Notes: a model not told the origin generated them from the sequence alone. Positions 33,510-42,436 are shown, counted from the stretch's first letter. The stretch is DNA of 48,210 bases from an uncultured Oscillospiraceae bacterium (GCA_947588605.1 CANPYK010000017.1:1-48210), one strand, 5' to 3'. Translations and numbers: made by a program.

Positions 33510-34415
33510 TCACCCCAACAGGGCCTCGGCGAATTCCTCCGGGTCGAAGGGGATGAGGTCGTCGGCCTTCTCCCCCACGCCCACGAACCGCACCGGCACG
33601 CCAAGCTTCTGGGTGATGGCAAAGACGATGCCGCCCTTGGCGGTGCCGTCCAGCTTCGTGAGGACGATGCCGGTGAGGCCGGCGTATTTCTTGAATTCCT
33701 CCGCCTGGGAAAGGCCGTTCTGGCCGGTGGTGGCGTCGATGACCAGGAGCGTCTCCCGGTCCGCGCCGGGAAGCTCCCGGTCGATGACGCGGCTTATTTT
33801 CGCAAGCTCGTTCATGAGATTGGACTTATTGTGGAGCCGTCCGGCGGTGTCCACGATGATGATGTCGCTGCCCCGGGCCTTGGCGGCGCTGATGGCGTCG
33901 AAGACCACGGCGGCGGGGTCGGATCCCTCCTCATGGCGGACAAAGTCGGCCCCGGAGCGGTCGGCCCAGATCTTCAGCTGCTCGGCGGCGGCGGCGCGGA
34001 AGGTGTCCCCGGCGGCCAGCAGGACCTTCTTGCCCTGGTTGTGGTACATGAGGGCGAGCTTGCCGATGGTGGTGGTCTTCCCCACCCCGTTGACGCCCAC
34101 CACGAGGATGACGGAGGGATGGGTGGCGAGCCTGAGCTCCCCGCCCTTTCCCAGCATGTCCACGAGGATGTCCCGGAGGGTGTCCCGCACCTCGTCGGAG
34201 CCCCGCAGGCCCCGCTCCTCCACCTCGTCCCGGAGCCTGTCCACCGCGTCCATGGACGCCTCGGCGCCCACGTCGGAGAGGATCAGCGTGTCCTCCAGGT
34301 CGTCAAAAAAGTCCTCATTCTCCCCGGTGAACGAGGCGATGGTGGCGTTGAGCCGGTTTTGGAAGCTCTGCTTCGTCTTGGCAAGGCCGGCTTTGATCTT
34401 ATCGAAAAAACCCAT
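33510..34415 (-). CDS. ftsY: signal recognition particle receptor FtsY
   Basis: A 301-residue GTPase with an NG domain and almost no acidic A domain, as in many Gram-positives. G motifs are GVNGVGKTTT (107-116), DTFRAAAAEQL, DTAGRLHNK and TKLDGTAKGG. It docks ribosome-SRP complexes at the membrane. It follows smc by 18 nt, the standard smc-ftsY order. Confidence 0.97.
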   Translation of the reverse strand: MGFFDKIKAGLAKTKQSFQNRLNATIASFTGENEDFFDDLEDTLILSDVGAEASMDAVDRLRDEVEERGLRGSDEVRDTLRDILVDMLGKGGELRLATHPSVILVVGVNGVGKTTTIGKLALMYHNQGKKVLLAAGDTFRAAAAEQLKIWADRSGADFVRHEEGSDPAAVVFDAISAAKARGSDIIIVDTAGRLHNKSNLMNELAKISRVIDRELPGADRETLLVIDATTGQNGLSQAEEFKKYAGLTGIVLTKLDGTAKGGIVFAITQKLGVPVRFVGVGEKADDLIPFDPEEFAEALLG

Positions 34416-34433
34416 GTTGTTCTCCTCCTTGTA

Positions 34434-37400
34434 TCAAGCCCCGATCTGCTTCTCCGCCTCGTCCAGGTCAATGACCAGGACCTTGGAGACGCCCTTCTCC
34501 TGCATGGTGACACCGTAGAGGACGTCGGCCTCCTCCATGGTGCCCCGGCGGTGAGTGATGGTCAAAAACTGCGTCTTGCCGGAAAGGCCCCGCATATAGT
34601 CGGCCACGCGGATGACGTTGGCGTCGTCCAGGGCCGCCTCGATCTCGTCCATCACCACGAAGGGCGTGGGGCGGACCTTCAAAATGGCGAAATAGAGGGC
34701 GATGGCCACGAAGGCCTTCTCCCCGCCGGAGAGGAGCGTGATGGTCTTGAGGCTCTTTCCCGGCGGCTGGACGCGGATGTCGATGCCGGAGCCCAGCACG
34801 TCCTCCGGGTCCTCCAGGGTGAGGCTGGCTCGCCCGCCGCCGAAGAGCTCCAAAAACGTCTCCTGGAAGCCCTGGTTGATGCGCTCGAACTCCTCCACGA
34901 AGATGGTCTCCATGGAGCCGGTGATCTCGCCGATGATGTCCAGAAGCTCCCGGCGGGCCTTCTCGATGTCGTCCCGCTGGTCGGTGAGGTAGGTGTACCG
35001 GGTGTTCACCCGCTCAAATTCCTCGATAGCGCCGAGGTTCGGCGTGCCCAGGGACCCCATCTCCCGCTTGAGCTCTCCGGTGCGCCGGCGGGCCTGAGGG
35101 AGGCTGGGCAGCTCCAGCCGCTGTTCCTGGGCGGCGGAGCGTGTGAGGCCGTAGCCGTCCCAGAGCTTGTCCAGAATCTGCTTTTCCTCCATCTGAGCCG
35201 CCTCCATGCGGTTTTCTAACCGCGCGGCGTTTCGCTCCAGGTCGAGAAGGGCGTTGTTTTTCTCCTGCAAAAGCTTATCGGACCGGGTCCTCTCGGCCTC
35301 GATGGACAGCTTTTCATTGGTGATCCGGGCGATCTTCTCCCGCCGGAGGTTGGCCTCACTGCGGATGGCGTCGGCCTTGCGCTGGCGGGCGGCGATTGCC
35401 GCCTCCGTATCGGCGGCCTTCTCCCGCAGGAGCCGGATCGTCTCCTCCTGGGTCTCCCGGTCCCCGGCCAGGCCCTCCCGTAGGCGGGCAAGCTCCCCGA
35501 TCTGCCGCTCCCCGGCCTCGTGCTCGGCCTGGAGGGAGGCGCGCTTTTCCCGGAGGGCGCTTTCGCTTTGGGAAAGCTCCTCCCGCCGGGCGGCCAGGGC
35601 CTCGTGGCCCACCGCCTCGGCGTCCAGCTGCTCCCGGAGGTCCGATACCTCCGCCTCCAACGCCTCGGCGTCTTTTGTGAGGGCGCCGGCGCGGGCCGCC
35701 GTCTCGGCGCGGCGGGCGGTGAGGGTCTGGGATTCCTCCTGAAGCTGCGCAAGGTGCTCAGTGAGGGACGTGAGCAGGAGGTCGTAGTGCTCCCCGGTAG
35801 AGGTGAGCTTCAAAAGGTCGTTCTGCACGGTCTGGAGCTCCTCGGAGGCCACGTTCAGCTCGTATTCCGCCGCCGCCAGGGCGCGCTTTTGCTCCCCGGC
35901 GTCACGATTGGCCTCCTCCAGGGAGGCGGCCAGCTTCTGTTCCCGCTCGGTCATGGCCTTGAGCTCGTTGGCGCGGGAGAGGATGCCGGTGTTCCGGGCG
36001 GCACTGCCGCCGGTCATACTGCCCCCGGCGTTGATGACCTGACCGTCCAATGTCACCACCCGGAAGCGGTGGCCGTATTTCCGTGCGATGCGCACGGCGC
36101 TGTCCATGGTGTCCGCCACGGCGGTGCGGCCCAGAAGGTTCAGGAAAATATCGGAATACTGCGGCTCAAAAGACACAAGGTCGAAGGCCAGCCCCTCGAA
36201 GCCGTCCTCGTCGGTAAGGCCCCGCTCCTGTAAGCGGGAGCCGCGTATGACGTTCATAGGCAGGAGGGTGACGCGGCCGGCGTCCAGCCGCTTGAGGTGG
36301 TTGATGACGTTCTTGCCGTCGGTGTCCGTGCCCACCACGATGTTCTGCACCGCCGCGCCCAGGGCCGTTTCGACGGCCAGGGCGTAGCGCTCGTCGGCCT
36401 TCAAAAGCTCCCCGGCGGGGCCGTGGATGTTGTGAAGGACGCCCCGGTCGGCCTCCCGCATGACGGTTTTTACCGCCTTGGAATAGCCCTCGTACTCCCG
36501 CTCCATGTCCGCTAAGAGCTGACGGCGGGCGCGGACAGCGTTCATCTCCAGCTCCAGCTTGGCGCGCTTATCGCCGGCGGCCTCCGCCCGCTTGCGAAGT
36601 CCCTCGGCCCGAAGCTCATAGCCCCGGCAGACGTTTTTCAGGGACTGCGCCCGGTCACTTGCCTCGTCCAGGGCTTTTTTGTTATCACTGCTCTCGGCCT
36701 TGGCGGTCTCCACACGCCCGGCCTGGGCGGCAAGCTCCTCCGTGAGGGCGGTAAGGCGCTGGTCCATCTCCTGAGCGGCGGCGGTAAGGGACCCCAGCTC
36801 CACGCGGGTTTTGGAAAGCGCGTCCGTCTTCTCGCTAAGCTTCGTATTGAGGCCGCCCAGCTTCCGGGTGTACTCCCCTTCCCCGGCGAAAAGGTTCTCG
36901 GCGGCGAGGCGCAGCTTGTCAAGCTCTTCGGCGATGTCCGCCGTCTCTTTGTCGATCTCGGCAAGCCGGTTTTGGCGCTCCTCGATCTGCGCCAAAAGGC
37001 CGGAGCTTTGCCCTTCCCGGTGGGCGATCTCCTCCAGCACCCGGTCGATGTTCTCGCCGGTGTGCTCCAGATTGGCCCGGAGGACCGCGATGCCGGCCTC
37101 CTCATCGGCGACGGAAAGCTCGAGCTTGGCGGCCTCCTCCCGGACGGCCTCGGCCTCCAGGTCCTTCTCCCGCATCCGCTGGGCAAATTGCTCCCCGGCG
37201 GCATAGAGACGCTCCAGCTCTGACCGGGCGCGCTCCAGGTCGCCGGCGGCCTTCAGGGAATCCTCCCGCAGGACCTGAGTCCGGTCGGCCAAGCCCTCCA
37301 GGTCTGAAAGCCACAGGGAGATCTCCAGTCCCCGGAGCTCGTCGCGCAGGAGGAGGTATTTCTTGGCCGTCTCGGACTGGCGGCGCAGGGGCTCGACCTG

Positions 37401-38000
37401 CATCTCCAGCTCGCCGATCTTGTCGTTGACGCGTGTCAGGTCCTCGTCGGCCCGCTGGAGCTTGCGTTCGGACTCCTCCTTGCGGTAGCGGTAGCGGGAA
37501 ATGCCCGCCGCCTCCTCGAAGATCTCCCGGCGGTCCGTGCTCTTGGCCGAGAGGATGGAATCTATTTTACCCTGTCCGATGATGGAGTAACCGTCCCGGC
37601 CGAGGCCGGTGTCCATGAAAAGCTCGTTGATGTCCCGCAGACGCACAGGCTTTTTGTTTATGTAATACTCGCTCTCCCCGGAGCGGTAGTAGCGGCGGGT
37701 GACCTGGACCTCGTCCGTGTCGCTGGGAAGGGCGCGGTCGGCGTTGTCCAGCGTCAGGGAGACCTCGGCGAAGCCCACCTGGCCGCGCCGTTCCGTGCCG
37801 CCGAAGATCACATCCTCCATCTTCCCGCCCCGCAGGGCCCTGGTGGACTGCTCCCCCATCACCCATTGGATGGCGTCGGCGATGTTGGACTTGCCGCTCC
37901 CGTTGGGCCCCACAATGGCCGTCAGGGGCTTATCGAAGGACAGCACCGTCTTTTCCGGGAAGGACTTGAAGCCCCTCATTTCCAATGCCTTAAAATACAA
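34434..38000 (-). CDS. smc: chromosome segregation protein SMC
   Basis: An 1188-residue SMC ATPase. Walker A is GPNGSGKSN (31-39), a coiled coil follows, the hinge around 500-660 ends with AGGSMTGGSAARNTGIL, a second coiled coil follows, and the C-terminal ABC signature LLSGGEKAFVAIAL and Walker B TPFVVMDEIEAALDD complete the head. The start codon is TTG 38000 (TTG-TAT-TTT-AAG) with GGGAG 8 nt upstream; no ATG is better placed. It has its own promoter upstream. Confidence 0.97.
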   Translation of the reverse strand: MYFKALEMRGFKSFPEKTVLSFDKPLTAIVGPNGSGKSNIADAIQWVMGEQSTRALRGGKMEDVIFGGTERRGQVGFAEVSLTLDNADRALPSDTDEVQVTRRYYRSGESEYYINKKPVRLRDINELFMDTGLGRDGYSIIGQGKIDSILSAKSTDRREIFEEAAGISRYRYRKEESERKLQRADEDLTRVNDKIGELEMQVEPLRRQSETAKKYLLLRDELRGLEISLWLSDLEGLADRTQVLREDSLKAAGDLERARSELERLYAAGEQFAQRMREKDLEAEAVREEAAKLELSVADEEAGIAVLRANLEHTGENIDRVLEEIAHREGQSSGLLAQIEERQNRLAEIDKETADIAEELDKLRLAAENLFAGEGEYTRKLGGLNTKLSEKTDALSKTRVELGSLTAAAQEMDQRLTALTEELAAQAGRVETAKAESSDNKKALDEASDRAQSLKNVCRGYELRAEGLRKRAEAAGDKRAKLELEMNAVRARRQLLADMEREYEGYSKAVKTVMREADRGVLHNIHGPAGELLKADERYALAVETALGAAVQNIVVGTDTDGKNVINHLKRLDAGRVTLLPMNVIRGSRLQERGLTDEDGFEGLAFDLVSFEPQYSDIFLNLLGRTAVADTMDSAVRIARKYGHRFRVVTLDGQVINAGGSMTGGSAARNTGILSRANELKAMTEREQKLAASLEEANRDAGEQKRALAAAEYELNVASEELQTVQNDLLKLTSTGEHYDLLLTSLTEHLAQLQEESQTLTARRAETAARAGALTKDAEALEAEVSDLREQLDAEAVGHEALAARREELSQSESALREKRASLQAEHEAGERQIGELARLREGLAGDRETQEETIRLLREKAADTEAAIAARQRKADAIRSEANLRREKIARITNEKLSIEAERTRSDKLLQEKNNALLDLERNAARLENRMEAAQMEEKQILDKLWDGYGLTRSAAQEQRLELPSLPQARRRTGELKREMGSLGTPNLGAIEEFERVNTRYTYLTDQRDDIEKARRELLDIIGEITGSMETIFVEEFERINQGFQETFLELFGGGRASLTLEDPEDVLGSGIDIRVQPPGKSLKTITLLSGGEKAFVAIALYFAILKVRPTPFVVMDEIEAALDDANVIRVADYMRGLSGKTQFLTITHRRGTMEEADVLYGVTMQEKGVSKVLVIDLDEAEKQIGA

Positions 38001-38041
38001 ATCCTACACTCCCATATCTTGCGTTGAGCAACAGCTTTCCA

Positions 38042-38081
38042 GTCTAAATAGACAGTATACCACAGTCGTGGGATTTTTCAA
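38042..38081 (-). promoter_or_regulatory. promoter of the smc operon, with a small palindrome
   Basis: On the minus strand: TTGAAA (38076-38081), a 16-bp spacer and TATACT (38054-38059), followed directly by the palindrome GTCTA-TT-TAGAC (38042-38053) at the expected start of transcription. Confidence 0.55.
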
Positions 38082-38118
38082 TGAAATATTTATGAATTTG
38101 CCGCAAAACACGGCGAAG

Positions 38119-38141
38119 CCCCGCCGCGCAAGGCGGCGGGG
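38119..38141 (-). terminator. terminator of the sigma/anti-sigma operon
   Basis: CCCCGCCGC pairs with GCGGCGGGG, 9 bp with a 5-nt loop, about 16 nt after the stop codon at 38157. The downstream stretch has no clean T run, so strength is uncertain. Confidence 0.6.
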
Positions 38142-38156
38142 CGGTTTGAAATACGG

Positions 38157-39341
38157 TCACCACAGCTCATAGGGCGGCATGACGCCCTCTCGGGTCAGGA
38201 AGTCCGCGACATGCTCGGCGGAGGGACCGGCGAGGTGTCCGGCTTCTCTGCCCCAGGGGTCAAATAGCGTCAGGAGGACGCCGTCGCCCTCGTTTGTCCG
38301 CGCCTCCTCCAGCATGGCCCGCAGCTCCCAGAAGGTGCCGTGGGACAGGGTCCCCAGGGGGATGGCGTCGCCCTCCGTGAGGCCGGGCCTCAGGTAAACG
38401 ACACGTCCGTCCCGGTAGATCAGGACACGGCTGCCGTCCTCCTCCCGGTCCCTGGAGAGGGACAAGAGGAGCTGGGCATTTTCCCCGGTGAGCCGACCGC
38501 TGGTGGGGTCGTCCCGGTTGAAGGACGTAAGGTCCGGGGTCCTCCCCACAAGGGCGTTTCTCTGCATGACCGAGACGGCGGTATAGAGGACCAGCTCCGC
38601 GTCCGCCTCGTCCTCCGGGACGGCTTTGGTAGTGATCGAGTAGAGGACGTCGCCGATGGTGAAGTCAGCCCCCAGACGAACGGTTTCCCCCAGCTCCAGC
38701 CGCCAGGCCACGCACCGGATCGGCCCGAAGACGCTTTCCTCCATCTCCTCCGGGAGGAAACAGTCGATGTCCAGGGGGCGGTCCGCCGCCGTCACGGTCA
38801 CCAGGGCCGGTATGGGAAATTTCTCCCTCCGGTAAATGAGGCGAAGGCCCCGCAAGGTCCCATCGTCATTCCACAGGAAATTCCCGGAAAGATTGCTGCT
38901 GTATATCCACCGCTCCGGGTCCCCCGGCCCCAGAAAGGCCGTGGGGCAATCCATGGACCAGCTGAGCTCCAGCTGCCAGGCGGACATAGGCGTTTCCTCA
39001 AAGGCCAGGACGTTCCCTGTTGGGTCCGACACGGTCTCGTTGAAGTGGAGTACCGGCGGTTCCTCCGTCAGGGTGGGGTTCGTCGGCGCGGGGTCTGTCT
39101 GCCCGAGGCCGTCTGTGGGCGGGGTGCTGGGCATCGGGTTTTTGACGACCGGCAAGGTGTCCGTGTGGACCGGGTCAGGCGTCGGGCGGTGAGGCAGGGC
39201 CAGAGCCACCGCCACCGCCAAAAGGGCCGCGGCGGCGAGGAGGCTTGTTGTGAGCCTGCGTTTGTGTTTGGTCGGCCTCTCGGAACGGTCGATGAGGTCC
39301 GGGTCGAGCTCAGAAAAGGCCTCGAAAAGCCTTGTATTCAT
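38157..39341 (-). CDS. membrane protein of unknown function, probable anti-sigma factor
   Basis: A 394-residue protein from ATG 39341, which overlaps the sigma factor stop by 4 nt. The short cytoplasmic part (MNTRLFEAFSELDPDLIDRSE, then a basic patch) is followed by one membrane helix at about 31-49, a Pro/Thr linker to about 90, and a 300-residue outer region without a recognised domain. This layout, and the coupling to an ECF sigma gene, are what is expected of an anti-sigma factor sensing something outside the membrane. It lacks a zinc-binding anti-sigma motif, so the role rests on context. Confidence 0.6.
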   Translation of the reverse strand: MNTRLFEAFSELDPDLIDRSERPTKHKRRLTTSLLAAAALLAVAVALALPHRPTPDPVHTDTLPVVKNPMPSTPPTDGLGQTDPAPTNPTLTEEPPVLHFNETVSDPTGNVLAFEETPMSAWQLELSWSMDCPTAFLGPGDPERWIYSSNLSGNFLWNDDGTLRGLRLIYRREKFPIPALVTVTAADRPLDIDCFLPEEMEESVFGPIRCVAWRLELGETVRLGADFTIGDVLYSITTKAVPEDEADAELVLYTAVSVMQRNALVGRTPDLTSFNRDDPTSGRLTGENAQLLLSLSRDREEDGSRVLIYRDGRVVYLRPGLTEGDAIPLGTLSHGTFWELRAMLEEARTNEGDGVLLTLFDPWGREAGHLAGPSAEHVADFLTREGVMPPYELW

Positions 39342-39889
39342 TCCAAAAATCCCTCCTTTTTGAGGTAAACGGAAAGTTTTTTCCTGGTACGGGCAAGACA
39401 GACGGAGACGGCGTTGGGGGTCATGGAAAAGCGGCGGGCGATGTCCCCGACAGGCTCGGCGTAGAAGCACCGGCGGATGAAGATGTCCCCGTCCCGGCGG
39501 GGCAGGGTCCGTATAAAGGCGCTGACGGCCCTGCCCAGCTCCTTTGCCGACGCCTCCCCGAAGGCGCTGTCCGGCGCGACGGCGTCCAGCTCATGAAGGA
39601 CGGCCTGGGCCTCTCCCGCGCCCCGCTTGTCCGCGCCCTGGCGGCGCAGACGGTCCAGGGCCAGGTTGCGGACGATTTTCGCAAGGTACGCCCGGAGAGA
39701 TGCCGGCCGCTCCGGCGGGATCGTCTCCCAGGCCCGGAGGTACGCGTCGGCCTCGCACTCCTCCGCGTCCTCCGGGGAGACGAACTGTCCTGCCAGGGCG
39801 CGCAGCAAAGCGCCGTATTTTGCCCGTGTCTCCGCCACGGCCCCGCTGTCCCGCCGCCAGTAAAGCTCAACGATCGCCCCGTCCTCCAT
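39338..39889 (-). CDS. ECF-type RNA polymerase sigma factor
   Basis: A 183-residue protein from ATG 39889, with GAGGTGA upstream. Region 2 is DAEECEADAYLRAWETIPPER (about 40-60) with LRAYLAKIVRNLALDRLRRQ. Region 4 is the helix-turn-helix PVGDIARRFSMTPNAVSVCLARTRKKL near the end. The coupled downstream membrane protein is the likely regulator. A GGAAAG / CGTCTA promoter before it suggests self-activation. Confidence 0.88.
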   Translation of the reverse strand: MEDGAIVELYWRRDSGAVAETRAKYGALLRALAGQFVSPEDAEECEADAYLRAWETIPPERPASLRAYLAKIVRNLALDRLRRQGADKRGAGEAQAVLHELDAVAPDSAFGEASAKELGRAVSAFIRTLPRRDGDIFIRRCFYAEPVGDIARRFSMTPNAVSVCLARTRKKLSVYLKKEGFLE

Positions 39890-39925
39890 CTGTCTCACCT
39901 CTTTTTTGAAGGTCCTTCATCTATA

Positions 39926-39953
39926 TAGACGCAAAATAACAGGAAATCTTTCC
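39926..39953 (-). promoter_or_regulatory. probable ECF-sigma autoregulated promoter
   Basis: On the minus strand GGAAAG (39948-39953), a 16-bp spacer and CGTCTA (39926-39931). The GGAA and CGTC cores are the usual ECF -35 and -10 types and differ from the TTGACA/TATAAT promoters elsewhere in this window. Confidence 0.5.
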
Positions 39954-39973
39954 GCGTATTTTTGGATGTAAAA

Positions 39974-40007
39974 CTTTCCCCATCAGCATGACCGCCGATG
40001 GGGAAAG
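39974..40007 (-). terminator. terminator of the GNAT gene
   Basis: CTTTCCCCATC (39974-39984) and GATGGGGAAAG (39997-40007) form an 11-bp stem. On the minus strand it is followed by TTTTAC. It separates the GNAT gene from the ECF operon. Confidence 0.75.
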
Positions 40008-40012
40008 AATCA

Positions 40013-40537
40013 TTATATTTTATGCTTCGATAAATAGAGGACCAGATCGTCGTCATTACAGCAGTCGCGGTACGGCTCACAGACCCGGTCCTTATACCAG
40101 ACGCCGCTCCCGTCCGGGATGTATCCGCGCTTGATATACATTCTCTGGGCGCTTCCGTATCCGCTGTGCAGGCCCACGCCCAGGTATATCACGTCCGAAT
40201 AAGAAAACGCGATTTGTTCCGCCACATCCATGAGCTTGCCGCCGATCCCTCTGCGCCTGTATTTCTCCAAAACGGCGAAATCAACGATCTCCGCCCAGCC
40301 GCGATCAGCGAACGCGCCGCTTTTGGCGTCGGGATAGACGTTGATGTATCCGGCAGCGCAGCCGTTCCATTCGGCGGCCAGGGCGACCGCTTTGCCCTCG
40401 GCCTGATGCCTCAGCCGCGTTTCAAATTTGTCTATCGTCGCGTCCCAGCCCTGCGCGATCTCTTCCTCCGTCAGGATTTGGGCGTCGCTCGGTTGCAGAT
40501 CCCGAATGACGATCCCGTTTTGATCATAATAAACCAT
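40013..40537 (-). CDS. GNAT-family acetyltransferase
   Basis: A 174-residue protein from ATG 40537; the ATG at 40558 lies practically at the predicted transcription start. The acetyl-CoA site is VDFAVLEKYRRRGIGGKLM (R-x-x-x-G-I-G), followed by SGYGSAQRMYIKRGYIPDGSG and GVWYKD. Substrate unknown. It has its own promoter and terminator inside the accessory block between blaR and the ECF genes. Confidence 0.88.
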   Translation of the reverse strand: MVYYDQNGIVIRDLQPSDAQILTEEEIAQGWDATIDKFETRLRHQAEGKAVALAAEWNGCAAGYINVYPDAKSGAFADRGWAEIVDFAVLEKYRRRGIGGKLMDVAEQIAFSYSDVIYLGVGLHSGYGSAQRMYIKRGYIPDGSGVWYKDRVCEPYRDCCNDDDLVLYLSKHKI

Positions 40538-40562
40538 TTTTTCAACGCCCTCTTTCATGGAC

Positions 40563-40591
40563 ATCATAGCACATAAAATTGTACTATGCAA
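40563..40591 (-). promoter_or_regulatory. promoter of the GNAT gene
   Basis: On the minus strand: TTGCAT (40586-40591), a 17-bp spacer and TATGAT (40563-40568). Confidence 0.65.
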
Positions 40592-40604
40592 CCGCCGAAA
40601 GGCT

Positions 40605-40629
40605 GAGCCCGCCCTTTTGGGGCGGGCTC
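40605..40629 (-). terminator. terminator of the blaI-M56 operon
   Basis: GAGCCCGCCC pairs with GGGCGGGCTC, 10 bp with a 5-nt loop, right after the M56 peptidase stop codon. Confidence 0.75.
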
Positions 40630-40638
40630 GGGGTGGGG

Positions 40639-41925
40639 TCAGTCGTTCCAGGTTACGGTTCCGTTTTCAATGGCGCGGAGGACAGTGGTCCACTGGTCGG
40701 GAGTGAACTGGCTTTCATCAGAGCGGGAGACGGAGAGGAGCTTGTAGCCCATGACGTACAGGCCGTTCTCCCTCTCCGTGAGGAAGTCGCCTCTGTCGAC
40801 GCTGACCCAGACCTGGTGTCCGTCGGAAAGCTCCGGCTCCACAAGCACCGGTTCTTGGGTCCCGTCGGGGTTGATCTGGATGACGTAAAGCTTCACCTGG
40901 CCCGGATTCCCCTCCGGGTCCGGGGAGGCGCCGTCGGTGACGATGCCGCCAAAGCCGGGTAAGGCGGTCCCAGCGCCCTCGCCCGTCTCCGTGGCGGGGG
41001 GCTCCGTCTCCGGCGTCTCCGGCTGGGTGGTCCCGGCGGCGAAGGCGGTGAGGACGAAGGCCGCCACAAGCGCCAGCGACAGCACAAGGGTCAAAACAGT
41101 CTTTTTTTGGAATTTCATGACACATCGAATCCTTTCTTCATCGGCGATCCCGCCGAAGGCCACGGGTCCGGGGGTAAGGCCGTCCCTTTTCGACCGGAAA
41201 TGAAGGAGCGCCAGGGCGTACGCCCGTCGGGCGTCGCCGCCCAACTCCGACAGCGCCGCCTCGTCGCAGGCAAGCTCCATGTCCCGGCCCAGAAGAGCGT
41301 AGAGGAGCCAAACCACCGGATTGAACCAGTGCAGGCACAGCGCCAGCGCCGCAAGGCCCTTCAGAACCGTGTCGAAGCGCCTTATGTGGCACAGCTCGTG
41401 GAGCATGGCATATTGGGAGGCCGGAGCGTTCAGGTCCGCGTCCGCCGGCATCACGATGGTGGGGCGCAGGACGCCGTAGGCTACGGGCGTGGGGAGGCCC
41501 CTCACCGTCCGGACCGTCACCCGCCGCCGAAGCGGGCGGGAGAGGGTCGGCAGGGCGGTCTTCACGACGGTCCCGGTGTTCAGAAGCCGGCGGGCGCGTA
41601 TGTGGCCGAGGGCAAACCAGGCCCCCAGCAGCGCCGCCACGGCAAGCCAGAGAAATCGCAGCACCGGGAAGGCGCCGGAGGCCGGGACGGACTGCCCCGC
41701 CCCGCCGCTCACCGCCACGACGATGCCGGAGACATGGACCGAGGCGGGGGCGGGCCGGGCGTACAGCGGAAGACCCAGAGGCAGCAAAAGCCGCGCCAGC
41801 GCCGCCGCCCAAAGCCAGACCATGGCACGCCGGGGAAGCCTGTCCCGGAGGACCGTCCGCAAAAGCGAGGCCAGCAGGACGGCCACGCCGCCCTGGAGGG
41901 TCATCCGGGCAAAGCTCACCGTCAT
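40639..41925 (-). CDS. BlaR1/MecR1-like M56 membrane peptidase (antirepressor)
   Basis: A 428-residue protein with membrane helices near 8-24, 35-55, 88-107, 188-210 and 275-297. The zinc protease motif is HELCH (His176, Glu177, His180), with a downstream DMELACDEA that supplies the third ligand. In BlaR1 the protease domain responds to an outer sensor and inactivates BlaI. Here the outer part (about 298-428) begins with a Pro/Glu/Thr linker and is only about 130 residues. It lacks the SxxK penicillin-binding motif, so its signal is not a classical beta-lactam one. It overlaps blaI by 4 nt. Confidence 0.85.
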   Translation of the reverse strand: MTVSFARMTLQGGVAVLLASLLRTVLRDRLPRRAMVWLWAAALARLLLPLGLPLYARPAPASVHVSGIVVAVSGGAGQSVPASGAFPVLRFLWLAVAALLGAWFALGHIRARRLLNTGTVVKTALPTLSRPLRRRVTVRTVRGLPTPVAYGVLRPTIVMPADADLNAPASQYAMLHELCHIRRFDTVLKGLAALALCLHWFNPVVWLLYALLGRDMELACDEAALSELGGDARRAYALALLHFRSKRDGLTPGPVAFGGIADEERIRCVMKFQKKTVLTLVLSLALVAAFVLTAFAAGTTQPETPETEPPATETGEGAGTALPGFGGIVTDGASPDPEGNPGQVKLYVIQINPDGTQEPVLVEPELSDGHQVWVSVDRGDFLTERENGLYVMGYKLLSVSRSDESQFTPDQWTTVLRAIENGTVTWND

Positions 41926-42281
41926 TCCCAGTCCTCCACCAGCTTGTAGAGCCGGTCAAGCTGCTCCTGGGTGAGCCGCTCCTTCCCCAGAAGGGAGGCA
42001 AAGAGCTGGGGCCGGGAGCCGTCGAAGACCTTCTCGATGAGCTCCTCCGTCTCGGCCCGCTGGACCTGAGACTTGGGGATCAGGGGCCGGCAGACGAAGC
42101 CCGGCTCCACGCGCTCCAGCGCCCCCTTGGCGATACAGCGCTTGATGAGGGTGTAGGCGGTGTTTACGTTCCAGCCGTACCGGGCGTTGAGCTCCGAGGC
42201 CACTCGCTTCGCGGGGCACTCCCCCTCCCGCCAGATCACGTTCATGACCTTCAGTTCGGAATCAAACAGTTTTACGTCCAT
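41922..42281 (-). CDS. BlaI/MecI/CopY family transcriptional repressor
   Basis: A 119-residue winged-helix protein: LFDSELKVMNVIW, the recognition region NVNTAYTLIKRCIAKGALER, and a C-terminal dimer helix with LTQEQLDRLYKLVE. AAGGAGGAG precedes ATG. Such repressors are cleaved when the partner M56 protease senses its signal. Two dyads over its own promoter fit autoregulation. No beta-lactamase or PBP gene is in the neighbourhood. Confidence 0.92.
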   Translation of the reverse strand: MDVKLFDSELKVMNVIWREGECPAKRVASELNARYGWNVNTAYTLIKRCIAKGALERVEPGFVCRPLIPKSQVQRAETEELIEKVFDGSRPQLFASLLGKERLTQEQLDRLYKLVEDWE

Positions 42282-42319
42282 GGACTTCTCCTCCTTTGGG
42301 GTTTCTGCGATCGCGGTTT

Positions 42320-42367
42320 AATAATACCACAGTCTTATTCGGTTGTCAATACTACTAGGGTCTTATT
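42320..42367. promoter_or_regulatory. two BlaI-type operator dyads over the blaI promoter
   Basis: Two 20-bp sites, 42320-42339 and 42348-42367, share AATAnnAC-n4-GTnTTATT-like symmetry (read on the plus strand AATAATACCACAGTCTTATT and AATACTACTAGGGTCTTATT). The centres are 28 bp apart. The first covers the -10 box and the second the -35 box. Confidence 0.6.
42321..42349 (-). promoter_or_regulatory. promoter of blaI
   Basis: On the minus strand: TTGACA (42344-42349), a 17-bp spacer and TATTAT (42321-42326). Confidence 0.75.
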
Positions 42368-42436
42368 CTTGAAAAAAACATGGGCCGCCAGGAAGGGAGC
42401 CACTTTACTTAGATTATACTTGACAAATACTTATTT

